From assembly GCA_037576195.1 (NCBI GenBank), contig CM075103.1, positions 8,742,001 through 8,806,000 on the forward strand: 64,000 nt of DNA. The letters run 5' to 3'. This document shows, one piece after another, positions 46,979-56,029 of this stretch. The translations under genes were made by a program, and so were the position numbers. A model generated the notes under the pieces. The model was not told the origin of the DNA. It did not search any database and saw nothing but the letters and a program-made list of their open reading frames with translations. Origin of the DNA: Phytoseiulus persimilis (taxonomy: Eukaryota > Arthropoda > Arachnida > Mesostigmata > Phytoseiidae). Each line of letters starts with the position of its first letter. Position 1 is the first letter of the stretch.

Positions 46979-47405
46979 ATCATGAGGATTCACCTCGAGA
47001 GCTTCATTCTGTTAGAGAGTTCCCAGGATGACCATTCCGAACAACGTTCTAGAGGTATATGGCAATGAGTGATTGAAGATGGGAAGGAAGCGAAAGCCCT
47101 GTTCAAGCATCATCTAATACGACTAACTATTAGATACAGTATCTCACGCGGAAGTCGCGTCGGAGATAGAATGAGGACCAGATCGAAATTAATGAACAAC
47201 AGTTAATTTTGTGGACTGCATGCCAGTGAAGTCTAGATAGGACAAGGGGAAACTGAATTGTTCATCAGTAAAAGGTAAAAGCTCATTCGGACTTTTTCCA
47301 TTCAAGGGAGGATGTTGAAATACAGCCATATTTCTGGGTAGCTGTAATTAGTCTGAAACACTTATGGTCCAGAATGCGAGGGCGTTCCGACTCGACCTTC
47401 TTCTA

Positions 47406-48908
47406 CACTGGCGGACATAAATTTTGGAGTATTCTTCAAGGGTGATTTGTATTCTGATTCTGTATCCGGAGTCCAAATACCCAGTTCTCAAGTTCAGCCA
47501 AACGTTTTTAATAAAAAATATATGGATTGAAATGAGAGCACATCGATCTATAGAACTTCAGACAGAACAAATACATTGGTGTACAATTTCATTCAGTAAT
47601 GTGTACTATTGCCCTGGTGTTCCACCACCGCCAGCATCCTGTTTGGGAGAGATCGGCACGATGTTTGTACATAATTTTGAGAAATTGCCGCCCATTCTTG
47701 TCGGATCACATTTTCGGAGCTCCTCAACCGTCGAACACTGTCGGCTGTCTCTGTAAACCGCTCTTGCGAGTCGACCCCAGACGTTTTCGATGATGTTCAG
47801 GTCTACAGACCTCGCTGGCCACTCCATACAGGCGATATTTTTGCTCCAGACGTACCCCTCCACGCATCTGGCAGTATGGACGGTTGCGTTATGTTGTTGA
47901 AAGATGAAGGGTGCTCCTTCGTCCGCAGATTCTTGTTCTCTGAACTTAACTTCTGAATGTGCTCGCTGATCAGTTCCAAGTAGCTCGCCCCTGTCATCTT
48001 TCCAGAAATGAACACGATTTCAGTCTTCTTGTGGTAGCCGATCGCGCCCCAGACCATAACGCTACCGCCGCCCATATGCCGTTTGTAGAAGCATCTCTCC
48101 TTTTCTTAAGTCATGGAAATGACTCGAGTAACCGTCAGGACCGTCAAGAGTGAATTTTTACTCGTCTGAGAACAACACAGCGTACCATTCGCCACTCCAT
48201 CGGATGTGCCGCACAGCAAAATCGAGTCGCTGTTTTTTGTGTGCTTGCGTCAGGCGCGGACATTTTCTCAACTTCTTCAATTTCAAGTGGGGTGCGTTGC
48301 GGAGGACTCCTCTCACGTTCCGGGCACTAGCCGTAACGCAGGCAGCCTTTGCAATCCGTCTGGCGGGCAAAGAACAGTTTGAGGCGACTCGGAGAAGCGC
48401 TCTTCTCTCTCTCTCTCTCTCGGTGATTTTCGGCGGCCGTCCTGTAATTTTTTCCTTCCCTAACCACCGGGATCCTTCAGAAAATTCATGACAACTTTCC
48501 TGCTCCGCCTCAGGAATTTCACCGATCGTCATATTTCTATCCCTAAGGCACAAAATCACGGTTTTTTCACTTTCGTTCAAAGCTTTGCGTCGAACCATGG
48601 CGGAAACCGAGAGAATACAAGGTGGGTGTGGTCATCGACGAAAGTATTGGCTGTGTAGCCGAACTTCGTCATGGCATCGCGTTCAAGCACGGCCGTCAGT
48701 TAGATTCTACAAGTGTGCTATTATTTAGCCGCCCTCGAAATCCATATGCTTTCAATCGAAAACGCTCGCTTGAACTTGGAAGTTTGAATTCGCTCTCCGA
48801 GCTCAGCATCAGGATATAAATCAGCCCTTGAGAGCTGACTGTAGTTATCTAGAAGATTCTCGTAACTTGGCGGAAAAACTGTTCGTGCTATCATATAGTC
48901 CGCTGGTG
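47406..48908 (-). mobile_element. Tc1/Tc3-type transposon in the Copia 3' LTR
   Basis: Imperfect ends CACTGGCGGACATAAAT (left) and CACCAGCGGACTATA (right, other strand), with TA on both sides (47404-47405 and 48909-48910). The 1.5-kb element splits an LTR that can be rejoined by comparison with the 5' LTR. It carries a transposase pseudogene on the minus strand. Confidence 0.85.
47606..48598 (-). pseudogene. Tc3-like transposase, frameshifted, catalytic Asp lost
   Basis: The N-terminal part at 48158-48598 starts MVRRKALNESEK, with an HTH region, GRPPKIT and WYAVLFSDE (first catalytic Asp kept). The middle, 47803-48075, includes GGGSVMVWGAI. The C-terminal part, in another frame to 47606, has FQQHNATVHTAR, where the expected QQDNA Asp is His. 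It then gives WPARSVDLNIIENVWG with the final Glu kept. At least one frameshift and the Asp-to-His change make it inactive. Confidence 0.85.
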
Positions 48909-49136
48909 TATGTATGAGATACTGACAATGGCGTCCGTGAAGGACTTCCCTTCACGGACGGGTGCAGCTTTCCACACTGATATATAAACCCTGAATGAAG
49001 AACTGCTCGGGGAGCTTCCCGATTCTGACACCGAATCTCTGTGTCATGATTCCCTGACGTGATCTTCCAGACTCACAGCGTACAGCGTACTTCCAGATCG
49101 TGTCCACCGACTGACTCCAGTGGGCTACTCCCAACA
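48909..49136 (+). promoter_or_regulatory. Rest of the Copia 3' LTR with TATA box
   Basis: The second part of the 3' LTR. It contains ATATATAAACC at about 48979 and ends TACTCCCAACA. The equivalent part of the 5' LTR is deleted, so the element has no upstream promoter left. Confidence 0.6.
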
Positions 49137-49141
49137 GGGAC

Positions 49142-49195
49142 GGAGAAATAGAGGAAGAAAGCTACGCGAAGTGGCAACGAGCCTGGGACTGGTTG
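49142..49195 (+). pseudogene. R1 element, segment right of the Copia insertion
   Basis: GEIEEESYAKWQRAW corresponds to DEEIREETLNKWQQSW in the related element at 33.4 kb, directly continuing the frame that stops at 38663. Similarity fades after about 49195. Confidence 0.7.
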
Positions 49196-49314
49196 GTATA
49201 CGGTATACCGTTCAAGAAAAACGCGAGGTTCTTGTCGGTCAGGCGGGTAGCGAGTTGCTGCTGGTCGTAGCAAACGATATGAGCCCGCTAGCATCGCGGG
49301 GAGAGAGACACGGG

Positions 49315-49605
49315 ACTCGAACTGGCGAGCGAGCGGAGCGATGCGAGCAGACTGACAGCCTGCGGCGTCAAGGCAGTGCGGGGGGATTGCCTGAGGTTAG
49401 ATTTCTGGCGAGCGAGCAGACCGACAGGAAGCGACCTCAACGCGATGTGGGGAATTCGGTAAGCTTAGGTCAGGTTTCTGGCAAGCAGACAGACAGCAAG
49501 CGGCCTCAGGGCAGTGTGGGGGGAGTGGGTAGGGTTAGGTTTCTGGCGAGGAGACCGACAGCAAGCGGCCTCAGGGCAGTGCGGGGGGATTGGATAAGTC
49601 CGGTC
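49315..49605. repeat. 66-bp minisatellite, about four units
   Basis: Units begin near TTTCTGGCGAGCGAGCAGAC and pass through AGCGGCCTCAGGGCAGTG and a G run. They start at about 49323, 49401, 49471 and 49537, with lengths of about 65-78 bp. The first unit shares GCGAGCGAGCGGAGCGATGC with the insert at 29.18 kb. Confidence 0.75.
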
Positions 49606-49675
49606 ACCGCATGCCCTCATTCTCCACAGCAGAGGCCGTTTCGCACGGGATGCAATCATAAGATCTCCGGGAAAC

Positions 49676-49817
49676 ATGGCGGCTCCGGACGAATTCGAGG
49701 GAAAGAATGAAAACGGGACGCGCGAAATGGTGATTATTTCAATTCATGGGAATAAAAAGACCGTTTTTCAGCAACTGCGTCGAAGCTAGCGCATGACATA
49801 GGGTCAGGTTGGGTTAG
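49676..49817 (+). repeat. Left arm of a 145-bp inverted repeat
   Basis: This matches the reverse complement of 52192-52330 with substitutions and small indels. The arm begins ATGGCGGCTCC. Both arms encode a similar short start (MAAPDEFEGK here, MAAPNESEGD on the other strand), each soon ended by a stop. Between the arms lie the mariner and the orphan promoter. Confidence 0.65.
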
Positions 49818-49845
49818 AATTCGCACCTGATCAAGAAAACTCTCA

Positions 49846-50347
49846 TTGCCCTTCCTCCTCCCCCTCGAATCCGAGCACTGCCGCCATTTTGGCCGGAGGT
49901 CTTGGGCTACAGACCCGTTTCGAACTGTAACGCTCTCTAACTCAACAGACGAGGGCCCGTTACGAGTTTTATTGTTTCCCACCAACACCGTAACGACTGG
50001 CAAAACGCTGTCGGGATCTCAGCAAGGCGACGAAATCCTCGTTGTGAGCTCCGTGGAGTGTGAGCCGTTGTTTCAAAGATTGAACTCGGGCCTCAATAAT
50101 CTACAGCGACAATAAGTGGCTTGCCAACGCTCTCGTTCAGAGCACTATCTCCGTCGGAGCGAGCGAAGTAGAAGCGGCTCTCGCAGGCCGCGCGGAGTTC
50201 GTCTGCCAATTCGCCCGGAACGTCCAAATGTTGTTTGAGGGTGGGAGAGTACCCAATAAGATCAGGGTGAGTATCATGATTCATGAATGTCGAAGATGCC
50301 AACCAGTGGTGTGGCCTGTAGCGACTTCGACCGTCGAGAACCTCTGA
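49846..50347 (+). CDS. Candidate exon region, unrecognised
   Basis: Two overlapping plus frames look coding. 49846-50115 includes STDEGPLRVLLFPTNT and GDEILVVSSVECE. The next, open from about 50085 to 50347, includes NKWLANALVQSTIS and AEFVCQFARNVQML, followed by a good donor (ATCAG/GGTGAGT or CAGG/GTGAGT at about 50267). They could be exons of one small gene or of a lost element. No family recognised. Confidence 0.3.
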
Positions 50348-50419
50348 TTATTTGTGTTGAGATGCAATACGCGGAAGCGGATGCATCCGAATCTAGATTC
50401 AGCAGACTAGGTTCGTACT

Positions 50420-51704
50420 ATTAGGTAAGTCAAAAAGTTCGTAGCGTTTTTGATCCGACATTTTTGAAATTCCCGCGCTCCGCACAAGAGCCGCCTACTA
50501 CAGTGGTTGTTCGTTTACGTTCTTAGGCGGGCTCTAGAGTTCCTACCGGTGTATCGTTTCAGACTTTATCGTCGAGTTCGTAAAATCAGGAAGAATTTGC
50601 GATGGAGGACCAAAAGCAGCATTTTCGACACATAATGTTGTTCTGCTACCGCGAAGGCTTGAATGCAGCGAAGACCACTCGAAGAATATCTGCAGTTTAC
50701 GGGGAGAATGCTCTTCAAAGTTCTACGGTTAGAAAGTGGTTTACCCGTTTCAAGGCTGAAAACTTTAATCTTGAAGATGAGCCCAGATCAGGACGACCAC
50801 AAGTTGTGGAACCCGATGAAATCATTAGCCTGGTAACTTCAAACCCCGGCCTGACCATCAAAGAAATTGAAGACTCGACGGGAGTTTCTCATGGAACCGT
50901 TTGGAATCGCCTCCATCAAGCTGGCTTCTCAAACAAGAGGAATATCTGGCTGCCTCATGACCTCACCGATCGCCAGCTCGAAAGACGTGTGGATACAAGC
51001 CACACTCTTCTCCGGAAGAATGCCAATGAACCATTTCTGAAGAGACTGATAACCGGCGATGAAAAGTGGATACTCTACAGGAACGCTACGCAAAGAAAAA
51101 GCTGGGTCCCCAAAATTTCACGGGCCGCAGCCGTCCCCAAACCCGAAATTCATCAAAAAAAAGTGATGCTGAGCTGTTGGTGGGACTGCAAGGGCGTTGT
51201 GTTTTTCGAGCTGCTCCCGCCGGGTCAGACCATCACCACCGAAGTCTACTGCAGGCAGCTTGAGGATTTGAAGACCGCAGTAGCAACAAAGCGCCCAGAA
51301 TTGGCGAACAGATGGGGCGTCGTTTTTCAACATGATAATGCGAGACCCCACGTAAGTTTGCGCTCTCGGCAGAAATTGGCGGAGTTTGACTGGGATGTGC
51401 TGCCACACCCAGCTTATAGTCCCGACCTTGCACCGTCAGACTATCACTTGTTCCGGTCTCTTCAAAACTCTCTTGATGGAGAAATATTCGAATCTTTGGA
51501 GGGTATAAAAAATCACCTCAATCAGTTTTTTGGAAAGAAGGAAACCAAGTTCTGGGAGAAGGGAATCTTCGATTTACCTGACCGATGGGCGAAGGTCATA
51601 GAACAAAACGGCCAATATATCATTCAATAAAAAGACTCTTGTGTACAGGAATTCGGCTCTTGAAAAATAGGTAAAAAACGCTACGAACTTTTTGACTTAC
51701 CTAA
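50420..51704 (+). mobile_element. Complete mariner transposon
   Basis: 1285 bp. TIRs begin TTAGGTAAGTCAAAAAGTTC and are identical on both ends for about 31 bp. TA stands on both sides (50418-50419 and 51705-51706). It contains one uninterrupted transposase gene. Perfect TIRs plus an intact gene mark a recent and perhaps still mobile insertion. Confidence 0.95.
50602..51630 (+). CDS. mariner transposase, intact (342 aa)
   Basis: It cuts and pastes its own element at TA sites. The N-terminal half has two helix-turn-helix regions that bind the TIRs (around residues 10-110), with the linker GRPQVVEPDEI between them. WLPHDL near residue 115 is the family's WVPHEL motif. Catalytic residues: D in TGDEKWILY (about 154), D in FQHDNARPH (about 249) and D in SPDLAPSDYHLF, exactly 34 residues later (DD34D). 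Length is as usual for mariner (about 340-350). The ATG starts the only full frame and no disruption is visible. Promoter elements lie presumably in the 180-bp 5' UTR. Confidence 0.95.
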   Translation: MEDQKQHFRHIMLFCYREGLNAAKTTRRISAVYGENALQSSTVRKWFTRFKAENFNLEDEPRSGRPQVVEPDEIISLVTSNPGLTIKEIEDSTGVSHGTVWNRLHQAGFSNKRNIWLPHDLTDRQLERRVDTSHTLLRKNANEPFLKRLITGDEKWILYRNATQRKSWVPKISRAAAVPKPEIHQKKVMLSCWWDCKGVVFFELLPPGQTITTEVYCRQLEDLKTAVATKRPELANRWGVVFQHDNARPHVSLRSRQKLAEFDWDVLPHPAYSPDLAPSDYHLFRSLQNSLDGEIFESLEGIKNHLNQFFGKKETKFWEKGIFDLPDRWAKVIEQNGQYIIQ

Positions 51705-51819
51705 TAGAACCCACGCCATTTTAGTCTTCAGAGCAATCAATCCTTTGATCAGAAAGTGGAGTTCAAGCTGTGGAGAATCCATAGAACCCCAGCTCGGTGC
51801 AGTAATTACTAGCACCCTC

Positions 51820-52015
51820 GCAGTACTCCTCGGAGACTACTCCGTAACTCTCACTCTCCCACTCGCAATCCCATATAACCATACTCCGCATCAGAATGAG
51901 CTACTGTTCATGCGGTCTCCTCATTGCTGCCGTATCAGTGTCCGCGAGGTGAAACTGCCCGTGCACGGAGCCTTCCAGCTTGTGTGCCACTGAAGACGAA
52001 TCTCCTCTCTAACAA
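51820..52015 (+). promoter_or_regulatory. Orphan fifth copy of the gene-family promoter and leader
   Basis: CACTCTCCCACTCGCAATCCC, TATAAC at 51874-51879, CTCCTCATTGCTGCCGTATC and GAAACTGCCCGTGCACGG match in order the promoter and leader of the family at 2.69, 7.46, 16.77 and 26.0 kb, with many changes. The TATA box reads TATAACC instead of TATAAGC. After about 52015 the similarity ends before the donor, and no gene copy follows. Confidence 0.75.
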
Positions 52016-52191
52016 TTTGAGAAAAGCTCGAGTGGGATATTCCCAGATTTGTTGGCCGTTAAGGAAGTATCCCGGTGAATTTTCATGGTTTTGGCCGAAA
52101 TTATCGATCTCGAGTTGAATGCCGAGCCAATAAAGCGAAGCCAGCCAGGTAGAAAAAGCAATAAGAGTTTCCTCGATCAAGTGTGAAGCCT

Positions 52192-52330
52192 ACCCTAAGC
52201 CGACCCAACGCCAGGCGCTAGCTCAAAGCAACCTGCTGAAAAACGGTCTGTTGGCCCCCATACATTGAAGAAATGACCGTTTGCGCGCCCCGTTGCCTTT
52301 ATCTCCCTCGGATTCGTTTGGAGCCGCCAT
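52192..52330 (-). repeat. Right arm of the 145-bp inverted repeat
   Basis: Partner of 49676-49817. Outside it, 52340-52460 is G+C-rich without a gene. Confidence 0.65.
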
Positions 52331-52339
52331 CTTGTCCGA

Positions 52340-53140
52340 GGGTCATTCGGCGCGGTCCCAGCCCAAAGGGGGTGGAGCCAGAGAAACGCGAATAACCCGC
52401 CCGAGGAACATCTGCTTAGATTGCTGTTTGTCTCATCACACTTAACTCTATCACACATATATGCATTCAAATATTCATTATGTAGTGGCCTTCAGATTGT
52501 CTCTTTGTTTCTGGAGACACTCGTTCGACGCGCAGGTCCTCAAAAGGGCAGCGGTTGGTTCTAATCATAGTCTCCTGCTGCAGGTGGTTCGCCCCGACGA
52601 ACGAGACCCACTCTGTGTCCACTTTACGATGAGTTTTGTCGGTTGGGAATTGTGAATCCTCGAGCTGGAAACGTATCCTCCTTGGCCTTCGCGAACCGAC
52701 GACTCACCTCGGCCTGTTCTGAATTTCGTCCAATCTATGAAGAGCTTCGCCGTGATGAGGCCGGTGTCGCGACGATCCCAGGATGACGCGATCATTGCGT
52801 GCTTCGTACAGGAGGCGCGTCTCGGATTCGATCGAAAATCTACGAAACCTTGCAGCTGGGACTCACGTTCGATTTCCGTGTCTTGTGCAATCTTGAAGAC
52901 TAGAGCTGAAAAACATTCTTACTACCCATCTTCGTATCCCGCGACCATGTTGTGCATCTTGAAAGTTCATTACGGAAGAAGCTGACATCTTCAAGAGGTG
53001 TGTCTGAGTCGAGAACGAACGCTTACCCATCAGCGAACAGACCGCCACGGGGGAGTTCAGATGACGCTTCAGAGACCGGTAGTTCTATTCGACGATGTTT
53101 TTCACACGATCGACCAAGCGGTGTACAGAGAGAGCTCCAG
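52340..53140. other. Unassigned
   Basis: No gene recognised. Plus frame 52998-53294 and others are short and lack motifs. On the minus strand this should hold the C-terminal continuation of the MULE fragment, but stops are frequent. Confidence 0.3.
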
Positions 53141-53143
53141 GAC

Positions 53144-53565
53144 CTACAGCCACCAGCCACTCGTTCCAGAAGTACTCCACGGAAAGCAAGAACTGGAACA
53201 CAGTGAGAAACGAGCGTGTTTCAACTCAGTCGACCAAGTAACTAGGGAGCTCCCGAAGTTCTTCAGCAGCAACTCGAAGGACACCAGTGCTTGACTGACT
53301 TGTTCCCTGACATCGAGAGCTTCATTTTCGCACTCAACGAAGGTTGATATTATGGCGTCGGGAGGAAGCAGAGGGAGTGCTGAGAAAGCTTGAAACTTGC
53401 ACCGCACGGGACCCAGACGCCTGACTTCTGCAGCGAGACCGACTCTGGGATCCCGATGTCTTTTACCGAGCATTGCGCGAAATGAAGCAAGCATCCGAAG
53501 ATGCGTGAATCTGGGAATTCAGCCCGCATGGCTGTTCGCATTGCCTTATCCCGATCGCCCATGAT
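53144..53565 (-). pseudogene. MULE transposase fragment
   Basis: On the minus strand QIMGDRDKAMRTAM and FPDSRIFGCLLHFAQCSVKDIG match the MULE core pattern (D-x-E/D-x-A followed by FP...GC.FH..Q). A frame change then leads to LAAEVRRLG and ALPLLPPDAII. The part upstream, with the first catalytic residues, is cut off by the G run and foldback element at 53584. Confidence 0.7.
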
Positions 53566-53583
53566 TTGCTGCGGGCTGAAAAC

Positions 53584-54690
53584 CGGGGGGGGGGGGGGGT
53601 CTCGGCCATCGGCCCCTTGAATTTTGCACTACTTTTGACAAAAACTGGTCAACTTCAAATGCTCATATCTCGGCACCCAGATGGGTTACAGCGCCGATCG
53701 AGTTTTTTCTATTGAAAGCTCAAGGAGAGAGCTATCGAATGGCATGCCGGTCATAGATCGGAAACGGACGCATAACTTTAAAATAGATGGAATCGAGACA
53801 GATGCGAAAATCGATAGCGTCCAGTGCGCAGTCGTGAATTGAGCTGGATCGGGATGTCACTGAGATTCGAAGCTTATGCCAAAAAAAAAGAGGCGCTTTT
53901 TGTTTATCGCCGAAAATATTTTTTTTCCCGCCATTTTTTCGGTCCAGAAGTCGGAAGCAGCAGGTGGTTCTCGCGTCAGCTTCGAGAAGTCAGTAAGCTG
54001 TGTGGAGGAAATTCTCTCAGAAGCCGATGGTCTGCGTTCCACCCTGCGCGAAGGACTTCCTCTCCGAGATCATTTTGGAATGCCTGGCGTCACTCCATGC
54101 GATCGATGATCTCAGAAGGCATGTTACGATCCCCTCATGATCGCTGGCTAGACCTGTTTTCCCGGTAACCCACAACGCGACAAAGAGAACGGACTTTCGG
54201 TACGAATCCGTTGTCGACGGTGTGATGCTGCATTTTATATCGCTGAGCAACGCGACCAGGCACTGCCTCGACAATCCAACTGACCTTCGTAACTCGGCGC
54301 GAAAAATTGGCTCCATCGCACGGAAGCTGTGCCCCCTTGCCTTAATGGATGATATTTTCGGCGATAAAAAAGCGCATCTTTTTTCATTTTTCATTTTTTG
54401 CATAAGCTTCGACTCTCAGTGACCTTTCGATCCAGCTTAATTCCAGAGTGTGCACTCGACGCTATCAATTTCCGCATCTGTCTCGAATCCATCGATTTCA
54501 AATGTATGTATCCATTTTCGATCCAAATGCCGTTCGATAGCTCTCTTCTTGAGCTTCCCAAAGGAAACTCGATTGGCGCTGTGACCCATCTGGGAGCCGA
54601 GATATGAGCATTTGAAGTTCACAAATTTTTGTTAAAAGTAGTGCGAAATCCGACGGGCCACGAATGGCCGAGACCCTTCCCCGCTCCAGG
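53584..54690. mobile_element. Foldback element with long inverted arms
   Basis: 53600-53935 and 54345-54680 are imperfect inverted repeats of about 330 bp, with shared blocks GTCTCGGCCAT, CTTCAAATGCTCATATCTCG, GATAGCTCTC and TATCGCCGAAAATAT. The spacer of about 400 bp encodes nothing recognisable. The left end is a run of about 15 G. Long arms beside a MULE fragment suggest a MULE-related nonautonomous element, but I could not identify a target duplication. Confidence 0.75.
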
Positions 54691-55350
54691 AGCTGGATCA
54701 CTTCGGTGTATGCAGCTGCATCTTAGAGGTCATGGAGACGCAGACGACCATTCCTGCTGCGTGGAAGAAAGAAGAATGACTCGTAGTTTTCACTGGGAAC
54801 AGGGGTTCCGTTGTGCCCTGTTCCTTCTCATGCAAGTGATTGCTCTAGCAGGACCGCCTCGTGGCACTTCGAATGGTCAAGCCATCCTCAATATTCGGTA
54901 GTATGGTTAATCTATGGTGCTCACAGAACCCTCGAAGTTAGCGTGGATTGTGAAGAGTTGCTCGCCGAAACCGAGAGCAACAACCGCATAGGTTGCTTCA
55001 ACTCGCAACATCGTTGCCTCGCGGGGTAGCTCCAACTGACGCCGAGTGGTGACCAGGAGACCATTTTGTTGAGGCAGTGCAAAACTGACCGTCACGCGTC
55101 CTGATCAAGCTCCGGATCTCGCCATCCAAGGCAATCTTCGCCCGAACTGAGCAATCAACGCCACGACTGGAATAGTTGTAAATGCACTATAGTTGAGCTG
55201 AACACATCAGGCATTGATACTGACCTCGAGTAGCCTTCCCCTCCATTGGGACGGATTCTTTGAAATCAAAGCAGGATTTGTGATCGATTCCCTTATGGGC
55301 GAGCGTATCGGGGTCTCTGTCTCGTTTTTTTTCCATCAGAGAGCTCAACC
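54690..55350. other. Unassigned
   Basis: No gene or clear repeat. A few frames of 60-90 codons on both strands lack motifs. Confidence 0.3.
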
Positions 55351-55356
55351 ACTTAT

Positions 55357-55880
55357 ATGAAGGCCCGCTCAGACGGCTCCGTCAAGGAAGGGAAAGCCGC
55401 CTGTGTTCTCTCCGGATCAGGCCATTCGAGGTATGCCTGGAAATACCTATTTCTTGTGAAGACTCGACGCTCGAGGTCGACTGCGTTAGGGACTTGGGCG
55501 TCCTCATCCGCTGTAACTTCAAGCCGGAGCTGCACATCCTCGACGCCATCGCACGCGCGGGCAAGCTGACAAACTTCGTCATCAGAGCGTTCGTGTGCAG
55601 GCGTGCAGATGTTCACTTGAAAGTCTATGAGGCACTTGTACTGCCGACCCTCCTTCACAGTTCTCAGTCGTGGAGACCGTGGAGCGCCAAGCATAGAAAG
55701 GCCCTCTACGGTTTTCAGAGACGTCTCATAAAACGTATCGCGCTCAAATGTGACGTCAACCCGGAGGAGATTTCGTTGCGTGAGATCTCGACATGTTGGA
55801 CTCGAATGACTTTCGACTCCTTCGACAGTTTGTCAAGAACGCCGACTTTTCCAAGTTCCTCTAATCGAAGCGCACACATA
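55357..55880 (+). pseudogene. Non-LTR retrotransposon fragment (CR1/Jockey-like RT C-terminus)
   Basis: After a frame change near 55470 the sequence reads VRDLGVLIRCNFKPELHI, ARAGKLTNFVIRAF, VYEALVLPTLLHSSQSW and KALYGFQRRLIKRI. This is the order seen after the reverse transcriptase core of CR1/Jockey-type elements (VKDLGV..., LYK..VRP.LEY.S..W, ER.QRR.TR). No catalytic YxDD, tail or target duplication is visible. Confidence 0.7.
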
Positions 55881-56029
55881 CTCGTTCCGGTATACAATAT
55901 ATCATTCACGAGCGAAGAACAATGCCATTTTCAATATTTTCCGATGGAGAATGGCGAGAAAACTCAACAACTCTTTCACGTGATACACTCCTCTCGTTCA
56001 CCACTAGCTACCTCATATGAAATCTAATG

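Larger units (their letters stand above)
38669..49136 (+). mobile_element. Copia LTR retrotransposon, degenerate, with nested insertions
   Basis: GGGAC stands on both sides (38664-38668 and 49137-49141). The 5' LTR starts TGTCGAAATACAG and matches the 3' LTR up to about 38803, after which it is deleted. A polypurine tract AAGGGAGGA precedes the 3' LTR at 47304-47312. The 3' LTR is 47313-47405 plus 48909-49136, split by a Tc1-type element, and ends CCCAACA. Coding remnants run from gag to RNase H between 38.8 and 41.95 kb. Sequence left of the element (ARGD) and right of it (GEIEEESYAKWQRAW) joins into one R1 reading frame, which confirms the insertion. Confidence 0.9.

Noticed and set aside
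53586..53600. Run of about 15 G as a functional G-quadruplex
   Set aside because: A single homopolymer at the edge of the foldback arm is as likely a sequencing or assembly artefact; nothing else supports a function.
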